Below are positions 25,750-34,425 of a stretch of DNA of 64,000 nt, in pieces (position 1 is the stretch's first letter; the number at the start of each line of letters is the position of its first letter). Source of the DNA: Accumulibacter sp. GTDB taxonomy: Bacteria > Pseudomonadota > Gammaproteobacteria > Burkholderiales > Rhodocyclaceae. The position numbers and the translations under genes are program-made. The stretch lies in contig NZ_JAPUVI010000023.1 of NCBI RefSeq assembly GCF_029255285.1, forward strand, positions 49,943 to 113,942, given 5' to 3'. The notes beneath the pieces are model-generated. The model was not told where the DNA came from, ran no database searches, and was given only the letters and a program-made list of their open reading frames with translations.

Positions 25750-28700
25750 GTGTTGTTCGGAATCACCGCGGCACTCCTGACGAGTTCCGGCGCCGCCGGC
25801 GAAAGCCCCCACCAGACCACGCCGCCGCGCCTGCTGCGGGTAGCCATCGACGACAACTATCCGCCCTACGTCTTTCGCGATGCCAGCGGCGCGCTGACCG
25901 GTTATCTGGTCGAACTGTGGCGGCTCTGGGAAACGAAGACCGGCGTTCGCGTCGAGCTACTCGGCAGCGACTGGGCGACGGCGCAGCAGCGCATGGCCGA
26001 CCGCCAGACAGAAGTCATCGATACGGTTTTCCGGACACCGGAACGTGAGAAGACGCTCGACTTCTCGCCACCCTACGAAAACATCCCGGTGTCGATCTAC
26101 AGCCAGGCCGGCATCGGCGGCATCGTGGACATCGACACCCTGCATGGCTTTCTGGTCGGCGTGAAGGCGGGTGATGCCTGCGTCGACACGCTCGCCGAAG
26201 CCGGCCTGACCACCATCCAGCCGTTCGCCAGCTACGAAGATCTGGTTCGCGGGGCGGTCGAGGGCAAGGTCCGGGTCTTCTGCCTGGACGAGCCGCCAGC
26301 CAATTACCTGCTTTATCGCAAGCGGGCCGAGCACCAGTTCAACCGGGCCTTCACGCTCTATTCCGGCGAGTTCCATCGCGCTGTCCACAAAGGCAATCGT
26401 TCTACCCTGGCGCTGCTGGAAAGCGGTTACGCGGCCATTCCCGCCAGCGAATTGCGAGCCTTGCGACAGAAATGGATGGGCACCCCGGTCGCCTCATCGC
26501 CGGCGACGCGCTTGCTCGGCTACGCCTTGCTGGTTGGCTCGCTGGTGGCGGTGCTGCTGCTGGTCTGGGTAGTCACCTTGCGGCGCATCGTCCGGCAACG
26601 AACGACGACGCTGAAAGCGACGCTCGAGGCGATTCCCGACCCGATGTTCGAACTCGGACTCGATGGTCGTTACTACGAATGCCATTCGCCGCGCCGCGAT
26701 CTGCTTGCCGCCGCACCGGACCGCCTGATCGGCCGACGGGTTTCCGATGTCCTGCCCGAGCAAGCGTCGGCCGTCTGTCTGTCGGCCTTGCGCGAAGCCC
26801 AGGAAAGCGGCTACTCGACCGGCCGACAGTTCGAACTGTCGCTACCCGGCGGCAAGCACTGGTTCGAGCTGTCGGTCGCCCGAAAACCGACTGGCGAGGG
26901 TCAGGAAGCGCGCTTCGTCGTACTTTCGCGCGACATCACCGCACGCAAGTGGGCCGAGGCGGCGCTGCGGCGGCGCAGCGAGCAGCTCGAACTGCTGTCG
27001 GCGGCCGGCCAGGAGATCAACCGCCGGCTCGACGTTCCGGTCATCCTGCGGCGGCTCGTCGGCGCTGCGCTGAAGCTCACCCGCGCCACCGGCGGCGCCG
27101 CGGCGCGCTTGTCGGCCGGGCAAATGGTGTTCACCGAGTATTACCGGAACGGCCAGTGGCTGCCGGTCGACTACCGCTTCGCTGCCGGCCACGGCGTGCC
27201 GGGCCGGGTGATGCAGACGCGCCGCTTCCATCTGAGCAACGACGCGGGAAGCGATCCGTGGGTCGTACCCGAGATTCGTCAGGCGATCGGCTTCGACAAC
27301 CTGCTCGACATGCCCATCGTCAGCCGCCACGGCGATCTGCTCGGCTGCTTCGAGATCCACGACAAGCCGGGCGGCTTCGACGAGAGTGACGCGCGTCTGC
27401 TGCAGGGTTTGGCGGCCAGCGCCGCGGTGGCGATCGAAAACACCGCCCTCCTCGCCCAGCGTGGTCAGGCGGAACAGGCGCTGCGTGCCAGCGAAGCGCT
27501 CAAGGCATCGGTCCTCGCCAACGCCGCCTGCGGCATCGTAGCGACCGACCCGCGGGGACTGATCACGGTCTTCAACCCCGGCGCCGAAGCCATTTTTGGC
27601 TACCTGGCCGACGAGGTCGTCGGCCAGGTGACGCCGACCCTGTGGCACGACAGCGACGAAATCGCCGCTACGGCCGCGACGCTGAGCCGGGATCTCGGCT
27701 TCCACGTCGAGCCCGGTTTCGACGCCCTGGTCGCCCGGGCGCGCAACAGCGGCGAAGCCGACGAGCGCGAGATGATCGGGGTGCGCAAGGATGGACGGCG
27801 CATCACCATTCGCCTGGCGGTGACGGTGATGCGCGACGCCCAGGGAACGCTCGGCGGCTACCTGGCGACCATCGTCGACATCACGCAACACAAGGACGCC
27901 GAGGCGAGCATCCAGCGCCTGGCGCATTTCGATTCGCTGACCGGGCTGCCGAACCGCAGCCTGCTCGCCGAACGGGCGAGACACGATCTGGCGCGTGCGC
28001 AACGCGGTCGCGAGGCGCTGGCGCTGATGTTCCTGGACCTCGACCGCTTCAAGAACGTCAATGACTCGCTGGGCCACCGGATCGGCGACGCGCTGCTGAT
28101 CCAGCTTGCCGAGCGACTGCGGCGTGCGGTGCGCGACGAGGACACGGTATCGCGCCTGGGCGGCGACGAGTTCATCGTCCTGCTGCCCAACACCGACGCC
28201 GACGGTGCAGCGCATGTCGCGGCCAAGCTGCTCGACATCACGGCGCCTGCCTATCGCATCGAGCAGCATGAGCTGAACTGCACCTTGTCGGTCGGCATCG
28301 CCATCTACCCGGCCGATGGCAAGAGCTTCGAGGCCTTGTCGATGAGCGCCGACACGGCGATGTATCGCGCCAAGCAGCGCGGCCGCAACGGCTATTGTTT
28401 CTTTACGCCCGAGATGCAGGAGAAGTCGGCGCGCAACCTGCAGATCGAAAACGACCTGCGGCGGGCGCTCGACAAGGATGAGTTGCACCTGCACTTTCAG
28501 GCGCAGTTCGCCCTCGCCGACCGCCGGCTGGTCGGCGCCGAAGCGCTGCTGCGCTGGCAGCATCCGCAACTCGGCGCCATCCCGCCGACCGAGTTCATTC
28601 CGATCGCCGAGGAGTCGGGGCTGATTCTGACGATCGGCGAATGGGCGCTGCGCGCCGCCGCCCGTCAAGCGCGCCAGTGGCAGCACAGCGGCCTGCCGCC

Positions 28701-29223
28701 GATGACCGTCGCCGTCAACCTCTCGGCGGTACAGTTCCGGCAGGCGAACCTGACCGACAGGCTGTCGTGCATCCTCGACGAGGAGCAAATGCCGGCGCAG
28801 TTTCTCGAGCTCGAACTGACCGAAAGCGCGGCCATGGACAACCCGCTGGCCGCCATCGCGACGATGGACAAGCTGCGCGCGCGCGGCGTACGCATGGCGA
28901 TCGACGACTTCGGCACCGGCTATTCGTCGATGAGCTACCTCAGGCGCTTCCACGTACACAAGCTCAAGATCGACCGCTCCTTCGTCGCCGACCTGGCGGC
29001 CGATCCGGAAGACGAAGCGATCGTCGCGGCGACCATCAGCCTGGCGCGCAACCTCGGCCTGCAGACGCTGGCCGAGGGCGTCGAAAACGAGGCACAACTG
29101 GCTTTTCTGCGCGACAAGGGTTGCGATGAAGCGCAGGGCTACCTGTTCAGCGAACCGCTCCCGGCAGCGCAGTTCGAAGCCTTCGTGCGCGACCACGCCA
29201 AACCTGCCGTGTCTCGGCCATGA
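25750..29223 (+). CDS. SBP-PAS-GAF-PAS-GGDEF-EAL sensor, c-di-GMP cyclase/phosphodiesterase
   Basis: About 1157 aa. Order: short hydrophobic export segment; a periplasmic amino-acid-binding (SBP_bac_3) domain (RLLRVAIDDNYPPYVFRDAS); a TM helix (LGYALLVGSLVAVLLLVWVV); PAS; GAF; a second PAS; GGDEF (SRLGGDEFIVLL) with an intact inhibitory RDED five residues before it; and EAL (GAEALLRW, LELTES, IDDFGTGYSS, AEGVENEAQL). Both catalytic sites look intact. The periplasmic domain should bind a small solute and tune c-di-GMP turnover. Start is problematic: no ATG, GTG or TTG precedes GTG 25750 once the upstream gene ends, yet the best signal peptide (with RTGLLR) lies upstream of it. Confidence 0.85.
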   Translation: MLFGITAALLTSSGAAGESPHQTTPPRLLRVAIDDNYPPYVFRDASGALTGYLVELWRLWETKTGVRVELLGSDWATAQQRMADRQTEVIDTVFRTPEREKTLDFSPPYENIPVSIYSQAGIGGIVDIDTLHGFLVGVKAGDACVDTLAEAGLTTIQPFASYEDLVRGAVEGKVRVFCLDEPPANYLLYRKRAEHQFNRAFTLYSGEFHRAVHKGNRSTLALLESGYAAIPASELRALRQKWMGTPVASSPATRLLGYALLVGSLVAVLLLVWVVTLRRIVRQRTTTLKATLEAIPDPMFELGLDGRYYECHSPRRDLLAAAPDRLIGRRVSDVLPEQASAVCLSALREAQESGYSTGRQFELSLPGGKHWFELSVARKPTGEGQEARFVVLSRDITARKWAEAALRRRSEQLELLSAAGQEINRRLDVPVILRRLVGAALKLTRATGGAAARLSAGQMVFTEYYRNGQWLPVDYRFAAGHGVPGRVMQTRRFHLSNDAGSDPWVVPEIRQAIGFDNLLDMPIVSRHGDLLGCFEIHDKPGGFDESDARLLQGLAASAAVAIENTALLAQRGQAEQALRASEALKASVLANAACGIVATDPRGLITVFNPGAEAIFGYLADEVVGQVTPTLWHDSDEIAATAATLSRDLGFHVEPGFDALVARARNSGEADEREMIGVRKDGRRITIRLAVTVMRDAQGTLGGYLATIVDITQHKDAEASIQRLAHFDSLTGLPNRSLLAERARHDLARAQRGREALALMFLDLDRFKNVNDSLGHRIGDALLIQLAERLRRAVRDEDTVSRLGGDEFIVLLPNTDADGAAHVAAKLLDITAPAYRIEQHELNCTLSVGIAIYPADGKSFEALSMSADTAMYRAKQRGRNGYCFFTPEMQEKSARNLQIENDLRRALDKDELHLHFQAQFALADRRLVGAEALLRWQHPQLGAIPPTEFIPIAEESGLILTIGEWALRAAARQARQWQHSGLPPMTVAVNLSAVQFRQANLTDRLSCILDEEQMPAQFLELELTESAAMDNPLAAIATMDKLRARGVRMAIDDFGTGYSSMSYLRRFHVHKLKIDRSFVADLAADPEDEAIVAATISLARNLGLQTLAEGVENEAQLAFLRDKGCDEAQGYLFSEPLPAAQFEAFVRDHAKPAVSRP

Positions 29224-29284
29224 TCTTGCCTCAGCCTCGGGTAGTGCTTCCTTCCAGCCAGGGTGGACTCGCCGTCTCCGTAGC

Positions 29285-29425
29285 CGTCACGATTCGGCCT
29301 CCGGCGCCGTTGAGCCGGCCTTTTCCCGCCGCCGCCTCGATCCTGTTGCGCAACGTCTCGTCGCTCCGCCCCGGTTCCCGGCAAACCGCGCCGAAGCTTT
29401 GCCCGTCCTTCATTCTCAAGACCCG
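29285..29425 (-). mobile_element. Remnant of an IS3-family transposase OrfA
   Basis: On the minus strand, immediately past the tpm stop region, the frame reads MKDGQSFGAVCREPGRSDET, then LRNRIEAAAGKGRLNGAGGR and IVT. This resembles the N-terminal helix-turn-helix and following segment of IS3-type OrfA proteins (pattern AVCRELGLSDQTLRNWV ... GKLNGAGxKVVT). Only about 45 codons survive, with no start context, no OrfB and no terminal repeats recognised. It is a relic. Confidence 0.48.
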
Positions 29426-30063
29426 CGCCCTCGCCCCAGCTGCCAAACGCTCTCCTTTGCCGGAATTTTCCCCTTGAAGCCTCCCGGGATTTCTTCTGAC
29501 GACAGCAGGCTCACGGTGTAGTGATCGCGGTAATGCCGCGCGACTTCGTCGGCGAAGATCGGGAATGGCGGCCCGGGCATCAGGTGGGGTTCGTACTCGA
29601 AGCAGATCAGGAGTTGCGGTGCGCACGCGGTGATCGCCCTCAGGTGAGCAGCGTATCGCCCGCGCATCGGTTCCGGCAGCGCGACCAGCGCGGCGCGATC
29701 GTAGGTCGCGTCGACGAGGCCGAGCAGTTCGGCCGTGAGCGCGAAGAAGTCGCCGAGGTAGACGTCGAGGTCGGGAACGCTGTAGCGCTGGAGCCGCCCG
29801 CAGGAGGTGATGTCCGGTTCGGCCCCGAGTTCGCTGAACAGCTGCTCGACGGCGAGCGGGCTCAGTTCGACGCCGACCACCGGGTGGCCCTTGTCGAGCA
29901 GCCAGTGGATGTCGAGCGTCTTGCCACACAGCGGCACGAAGACGCGCGCGCCGTCCCCCAGCCCGAGCGCCGGGAAGTGCCGCACCAACAGGGGGTTGGC
30001 CTCGCTCTCGTGAAACCCGATCTCGTTTTGCGCCCACTTGCCGTGCCAGAAATCCGCGTCCAT
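29416..30063 (-). CDS. tpm: Thiopurine S-methyltransferase
   Basis: A 215-aa SAM-dependent methyltransferase of the TPMT family, known for methylating thiopurines and, in bacteria, selenium and tellurium compounds. Landmarks: MDADFWHGKWAQNEIGFHES, FVPLCGKTLDIHWLLDKGH (SAM-binding), VVGVELSPLAVEQLF and DRAALVALPEPMRGRYAAHL. The ATG at 30063 has GGAGA upstream. Typical members end near VWxLQ; here VWQLGRGRGS adds a short foreign tail that runs into the IS3 relic, suggesting the original stop was lost when the IS inserted. Activity need not be affected. Confidence 0.9.
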   Translation of the reverse strand: MDADFWHGKWAQNEIGFHESEANPLLVRHFPALGLGDGARVFVPLCGKTLDIHWLLDKGHPVVGVELSPLAVEQLFSELGAEPDITSCGRLQRYSVPDLDVYLGDFFALTAELLGLVDATYDRAALVALPEPMRGRYAAHLRAITACAPQLLICFEYEPHLMPGPPFPIFADEVARHYRDHYTVSLLSSEEIPGGFKGKIPAKESVWQLGRGRGS

Positions 30064-30159
30064 CGTCCGTTCTCCATAAGGTGTCGCCGGACCAGCCAAA
30101 GCCGGCCCGACGCCCAGGATTGATATTCGCCGCGCCCTGGCGCGGCCCCTCGTGCTCCG

Positions 30160-33100
30160 CTACCGCCCCATCCCTTCCCACATCGTCTTCAGTCGCTTCA
30201 CCGAGACCGGCACCGGCGTACGCAGTTCCTGCGCGTAGAGCTGCACGCGCAGTTCCTCGAGCAGCCAGCGGTACTGCTCGAGTTCCTCGTCGATCACACC
30301 GGCCTTGGCGAGCTGGCCGGCGCGGCGCTCGTAGTGCGTCCACAGCGGTCCGTACTCGGCCATCGCCGCGGCGTCGCGGGCGGCGTTGGTGCGCAGCTTG
30401 TCGAGGCGCATCTGTGCGGCCTTCAGGTAACGCGGCAGGTGGTTCAGGCGCTCGAAGGGCAACTCGGCAAGAAAGCGCTTGTGCACCAGGCGGCCAACCT
30501 GCTTCTCGATGTCGGCGACGGCCTGAGGAAACGCCTTGGCGAAGGGCGGCAGCTTCTTTTGCAGAGCCGCCCATTCGGTGAGAATGGCGAGCGCAAGGCG
30601 CGCGATCTCCTGCAGCACGAGCCCGAGGCGCGGCTTGGCGTCGGCGCAGCGCTGGCGGAAGCCGGCCTCGTCGGTCGGCCACGGTTCGACCAGGCAGGCG
30701 CGCGCGAAGGCGAGGTCGATCAGTTGGCGCTTCAGTTCCTCGGTGGTGCCGAGGGCCATGAACAGCAGGCCCATCGGCGTGCGGTTGGGCACGTTCTTCG
30801 CGAAGTACTTGATCTGCTCGCGGAAGTGGATCAGGAACAGGCGTTGCAGTCCCTTGGCATGCGCGACCTTCGCTTCCTCGGGCGAGTCGTAGACGCGCAG
30901 CGTGACGGTGCCCTGCTCGGGGCCATCGTCCGACAGCCCGGGGTAACCGATCACACTCTGGCCGCCGGCCTGGACTTCCATCAGCTCGGGCAGCGCGCCA
31001 AAAGTCCAATCGGTGACGCCCGCGTGCTGCGCCGGCGTTTCGTGCAGGCCGGCGAATTCCTGCTTGGCCTCGCGACCCCACTCGGCGCGCAGGTCGGTGA
31101 GGCTGCGCGACAGGTCGAGTTGGCGTTGGTGCTCATCGACCAGCTTGAAGTTCATCGACAGGTGCGGCGGCAGCGCATCGGGGCGGAAGGCGTCCGGCGT
31201 CACCGCCCAGCCGCGCGCGTGCAGGGCGCGCGTGTCGAGGATGAACTGCACGAGCGCCGGCACGACGCCGGCCTGCCGCAGATTGGCGCCGGCGCCGCCT
31301 TCGGCGACCTTGGCGTCCATCCAGTCGACGAACTCCTGCGCGAACTCGGGCACCGGCACCAGCTTGGCGCGCAGCTTCTGCGGCAGTGTCTTCACGAGCT
31401 GGACGACCTTCTCCTTGAGCAGGCCGGGCACCAGCCATTCGCAGCGCGCCGGGGTGATCTGGTTGAGCTGCGCGAGGGGTAGCGTCAGCGTCACGCCGTC
31501 CTTCGGGCTGCCGGGTTCGTGGTGGTAAGTGAGCGCGTAGTCGATGCCGGAGAGGCGGATCGACGACGGGAAGGCGTCGGTCGTGATGCCGGCGGCCTCG
31601 TGCCGCATCAGGTCTTCGCGCCGCAGGTGCAGGAGCTGCGGGTTGGCGCGCTCGGCCTCGCGCCGCCAGTGCTCGAAGGCCGCGCCGTTGTGCAGGCCCA
31701 GCGCCGGGTCGTCGGGGATGTGGGCGTCGTAGAAGGCGGCGATCAGTTCGTCATCGACCAGCACGTCGGGCCGGCGCGACTTGTGTTCGAGCTTCTCGAT
31801 CTCCTCGATCAGCTTGCGGTTGTGCTGCCAGAACGCCCACTGCCGAGCGTAGACCTCGTCGATCTCACCGCCAACCAAGCCCTGGCGAATGAAGATGTGG
31901 CGCGCCTCGGACGGGTTCAGCGGTCCGTAGTGGATACGCCGCCTGGCGTAGATGACGAGGCCGTGCAGCGTCGCGCGTTCCCAGGCCGAAACCTGCATCG
32001 GTTTCTGCTCCCAATGCGGATCGAAGGTCGATTTGCGGATCAGGTGGGCGCCGACTTCCTCCAGCCATTCGGGCTCGATGCGCGCCACACAGCGCGCGTA
32101 GAGCTTGGTGGTCTCGACCAGCTCGGCGCAGACGATCCACTTGCCGGCATTCTTGGCGAGCGCCGACGAGGGATGTACCAGGTACTTCATGCCGCGCGCG
32201 CCGAGGTAGTAGCCGGATTCTTCGCTCTTGCAGCCGATGTTGCCGAGCAGGCCGCAGAGCAGGGCCTTGTGGACGCTGGCGTAATCCGCCGGCTGTTCGT
32301 TTTCGCGCCAGCCGAGCTCGCCGACCATGCCGTGCAACTGGCCGTGCAACTCGCGCCATTCGCGCAGGCGCAGCGGCGAGAGAAACCGCCTTCGTAACTC
32401 CTCGGCCAGCAGGCGGTTCGACTTCTTGTGCTGCAGCGCCTCGGCGTACCATTGCCAGAGCTTCACCCAGGCCAGGAATTCGGAGCGCGGCGGCGCCGAG
32501 CCGTCGTTCCCGGTCGCCTTGCCAATCCAGAAGCCATGCGCCTGGTCGGCGGCCTGCTGTTTCTCCTGCGGCCGTTCGCGCGGGTCCTGTACCGAGAGCG
32601 CGCTGGCGATGACCAGCATTTCCTTCAGGCAGCCGTACTGCTTCGCCGCCGCGATCATGCGCGCGACGCGCGGGTCGATCGGCAGGCGAGCGATCTCGCG
32701 GCCGGTCGGCGTCAGCTCGTTCCGCGCGTCGAGCGCGCCGAGTTCCTGCAGCAGCGCGTAACCGTCGGCGATGGACTTCGGCTGGGGGCGTTCGAGGAAG
32801 GGAAAGTCCTCGACCTTGCCGAGGTTGAGCGCCTTCATGCGCAGGATCACGCCGGCCAGCGAGGAGCGCAGGATCTCCGGGTCGGTGAAATTCGCGCGCT
32901 GCTTGAAGTCGGCCTCGTCGTAGAGGCGGAGGCAGACGCCGGCGGCGACGCGGCCGCAGCGCCCGGCGCGCTGGTTGGCCGAGGCGCGCGAGATCTTCTC
33001 GATCTGCAGTTGCTCGACCTTGTTGCGATACGAGTAGCGCTTGACGCGCGCCAGGCCCGTGTCGACGACGTAGCGGATTCCCGGCACGGTGAGCGAGGTC

Positions 33101-34191
33101 TCGGCGACGTTGGTCGCCAGCACGATGCGGCGGCCGGTGTGGGAGGCGAAGACGCGGTCCTGCTCGGCGGCGGTGAGGCGCGAGAAGAGCGTCAGGATTT
33201 CGGTGTGCGGCGGGTGGTGTTTGCGCAGGGTCTCGGCCGCCTCGCGGATTTCTCTTTCGCCTGGGAGGAAGACGAGGATGTCGCCCTGACCCAAGCGCGC
33301 GAGTTCGTCGCAAGCGTCGGCGATCGCGTCGAAGAGGTCGCGCTCTTCGCCCGCTGTTTCGTACATGGCTTCGACGTCGTCGTCTGGCCGGGTAACCGGT
33401 CGGTAGCGCACCTCGACCGGGTAGAGCCGGCCAGAGACCTCGATCACCGGCGCCGGCACCGGCTTGTCTCCGCCCTGCGCGAAGTGCTGCGCGAAGCGTT
33501 CGGCGTCGATGGTCGCCGAGGTGACGACGACCTTGAGGTCGGGCCGCTTCGGCAGGAGCTGCTTCAGGTAGCCGAGCAGGAAGTCGATGTTGAGGCTGCG
33601 CTCGTGCGCTTCGTCGATGATGATCGTGTCGTACTTCGAGAGGAGGCGATCCGACTGCGTCTCGGCGAGCAGGATGCCGTCGGTCATCAGCTTGAGGTAG
33701 GCTTCGTCGCGCGTCTGGTCCTGGAAGCGGACCTTGACGCCGACGCCCTGCCCGACCGAGGTCTTCAGCTCCTGCGCCAGGCGGGCGGCGACCGAGCGCG
33801 CAGCCAGGCGCCGCGGCTGCGTGTGGCCGATCAGGCCGCGCGCGCCACGCCCGAGTTCGAGGCAGATCTTCGGGAGCTGTGTCGTCTTGCCGGAGCCCGT
33901 CTCGCCGCAGACGATGACGACCTGGTGCGCGTCGATCAGCCGGGCGATCTCCGCGCGCCGCGCGTTGACCGGCAGATCTTCGGAATACCCGGGCGTCGGC
34001 AGGCGGGCGCGACGCTCGGCGCAGGCGGTCGTCGACTTCGCCAGCAGCGCCGCGAGGTCGGCCTCGAGCTTCGTTCGCTTCTCGCCAGCGCTGCGCTCGG
34101 CGTTCTTCTTGAGACTCAGCAGACGGCCGACATCGGACGACAGGCAGTCGTCGAAGGGCCGGCGGCGTGGGCGAACAGGGGCAGAAGACAT
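30160..34191 (-). CDS. hrpA: ATP-dependent RNA helicase HrpA
   Basis: A 1343-aa DEAH-box helicase. N-terminal helicase core: Walker A GETGSGKTTQ, QPRRLAARSVA, DEAH in IIIDEAHERSLN, SATI, and motif VI QRAGRCGR. It is followed by the HA2/OB-fold region and the long HrpA-specific C-terminal domain (DUF3418), which places it with full-length HrpA (about 1300 aa) rather than HrpB. In E. coli it takes part in mRNA processing of fimbrial operons and in ribosome rescue. It is transcribed away from the defence-like island that begins at 34426, and marks the conserved flank. Confidence 0.95.
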   Translation of the reverse strand: MSSAPVRPRRRPFDDCLSSDVGRLLSLKKNAERSAGEKRTKLEADLAALLAKSTTACAERRARLPTPGYSEDLPVNARRAEIARLIDAHQVVIVCGETGSGKTTQLPKICLELGRGARGLIGHTQPRRLAARSVAARLAQELKTSVGQGVGVKVRFQDQTRDEAYLKLMTDGILLAETQSDRLLSKYDTIIIDEAHERSLNIDFLLGYLKQLLPKRPDLKVVVTSATIDAERFAQHFAQGGDKPVPAPVIEVSGRLYPVEVRYRPVTRPDDDVEAMYETAGEERDLFDAIADACDELARLGQGDILVFLPGEREIREAAETLRKHHPPHTEILTLFSRLTAAEQDRVFASHTGRRIVLATNVAETSLTVPGIRYVVDTGLARVKRYSYRNKVEQLQIEKISRASANQRAGRCGRVAAGVCLRLYDEADFKQRANFTDPEILRSSLAGVILRMKALNLGKVEDFPFLERPQPKSIADGYALLQELGALDARNELTPTGREIARLPIDPRVARMIAAAKQYGCLKEMLVIASALSVQDPRERPQEKQQAADQAHGFWIGKATGNDGSAPPRSEFLAWVKLWQWYAEALQHKKSNRLLAEELRRRFLSPLRLREWRELHGQLHGMVGELGWRENEQPADYASVHKALLCGLLGNIGCKSEESGYYLGARGMKYLVHPSSALAKNAGKWIVCAELVETTKLYARCVARIEPEWLEEVGAHLIRKSTFDPHWEQKPMQVSAWERATLHGLVIYARRRIHYGPLNPSEARHIFIRQGLVGGEIDEVYARQWAFWQHNRKLIEEIEKLEHKSRRPDVLVDDELIAAFYDAHIPDDPALGLHNGAAFEHWRREAERANPQLLHLRREDLMRHEAAGITTDAFPSSIRLSGIDYALTYHHEPGSPKDGVTLTLPLAQLNQITPARCEWLVPGLLKEKVVQLVKTLPQKLRAKLVPVPEFAQEFVDWMDAKVAEGGAGANLRQAGVVPALVQFILDTRALHARGWAVTPDAFRPDALPPHLSMNFKLVDEHQRQLDLSRSLTDLRAEWGREAKQEFAGLHETPAQHAGVTDWTFGALPELMEVQAGGQSVIGYPGLSDDGPEQGTVTLRVYDSPEEAKVAHAKGLQRLFLIHFREQIKYFAKNVPNRTPMGLLFMALGTTEELKRQLIDLAFARACLVEPWPTDEAGFRQRCADAKPRLGLVLQEIARLALAILTEWAALQKKLPPFAKAFPQAVADIEKQVGRLVHKRFLAELPFERLNHLPRYLKAAQMRLDKLRTNAARDAAAMAEYGPLWTHYERRAGQLAKAGVIDEELEQYRWLLEELRVQLYAQELRTPVPVSVKRLKTMWEGMGR

Positions 34192-34425
34192 CGAGGGAGC
34201 GCCAAGCGGCGAGAGGTACGAGAGGCACGCATTGTGCCATCGTCCCCGTCGCCGGGTGGAGCGCTTGCACGCCCCTGGCCGGAGAATCGCTCCTCGGCTT
34301 CCTGCATCCCCACTGTGGCTCGCCCCTTCAAGCTATGATGGCAGGCGGCGGCGAGTTGCCCAAATGCCGCGTGGCGCCGGCCTGCGCGGCCTCACTTGAC
34401 GATTCGACCGGGTCCAGCACGACGC

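Noticed and set aside
29231-31081. Long minus-strand open frame overlapping tpm and hrpA
   Set aside because: It is an Arg/Pro-rich shadow frame caused by high GC; only its last part (29285-29425) resembles a real protein, the IS3 relic.
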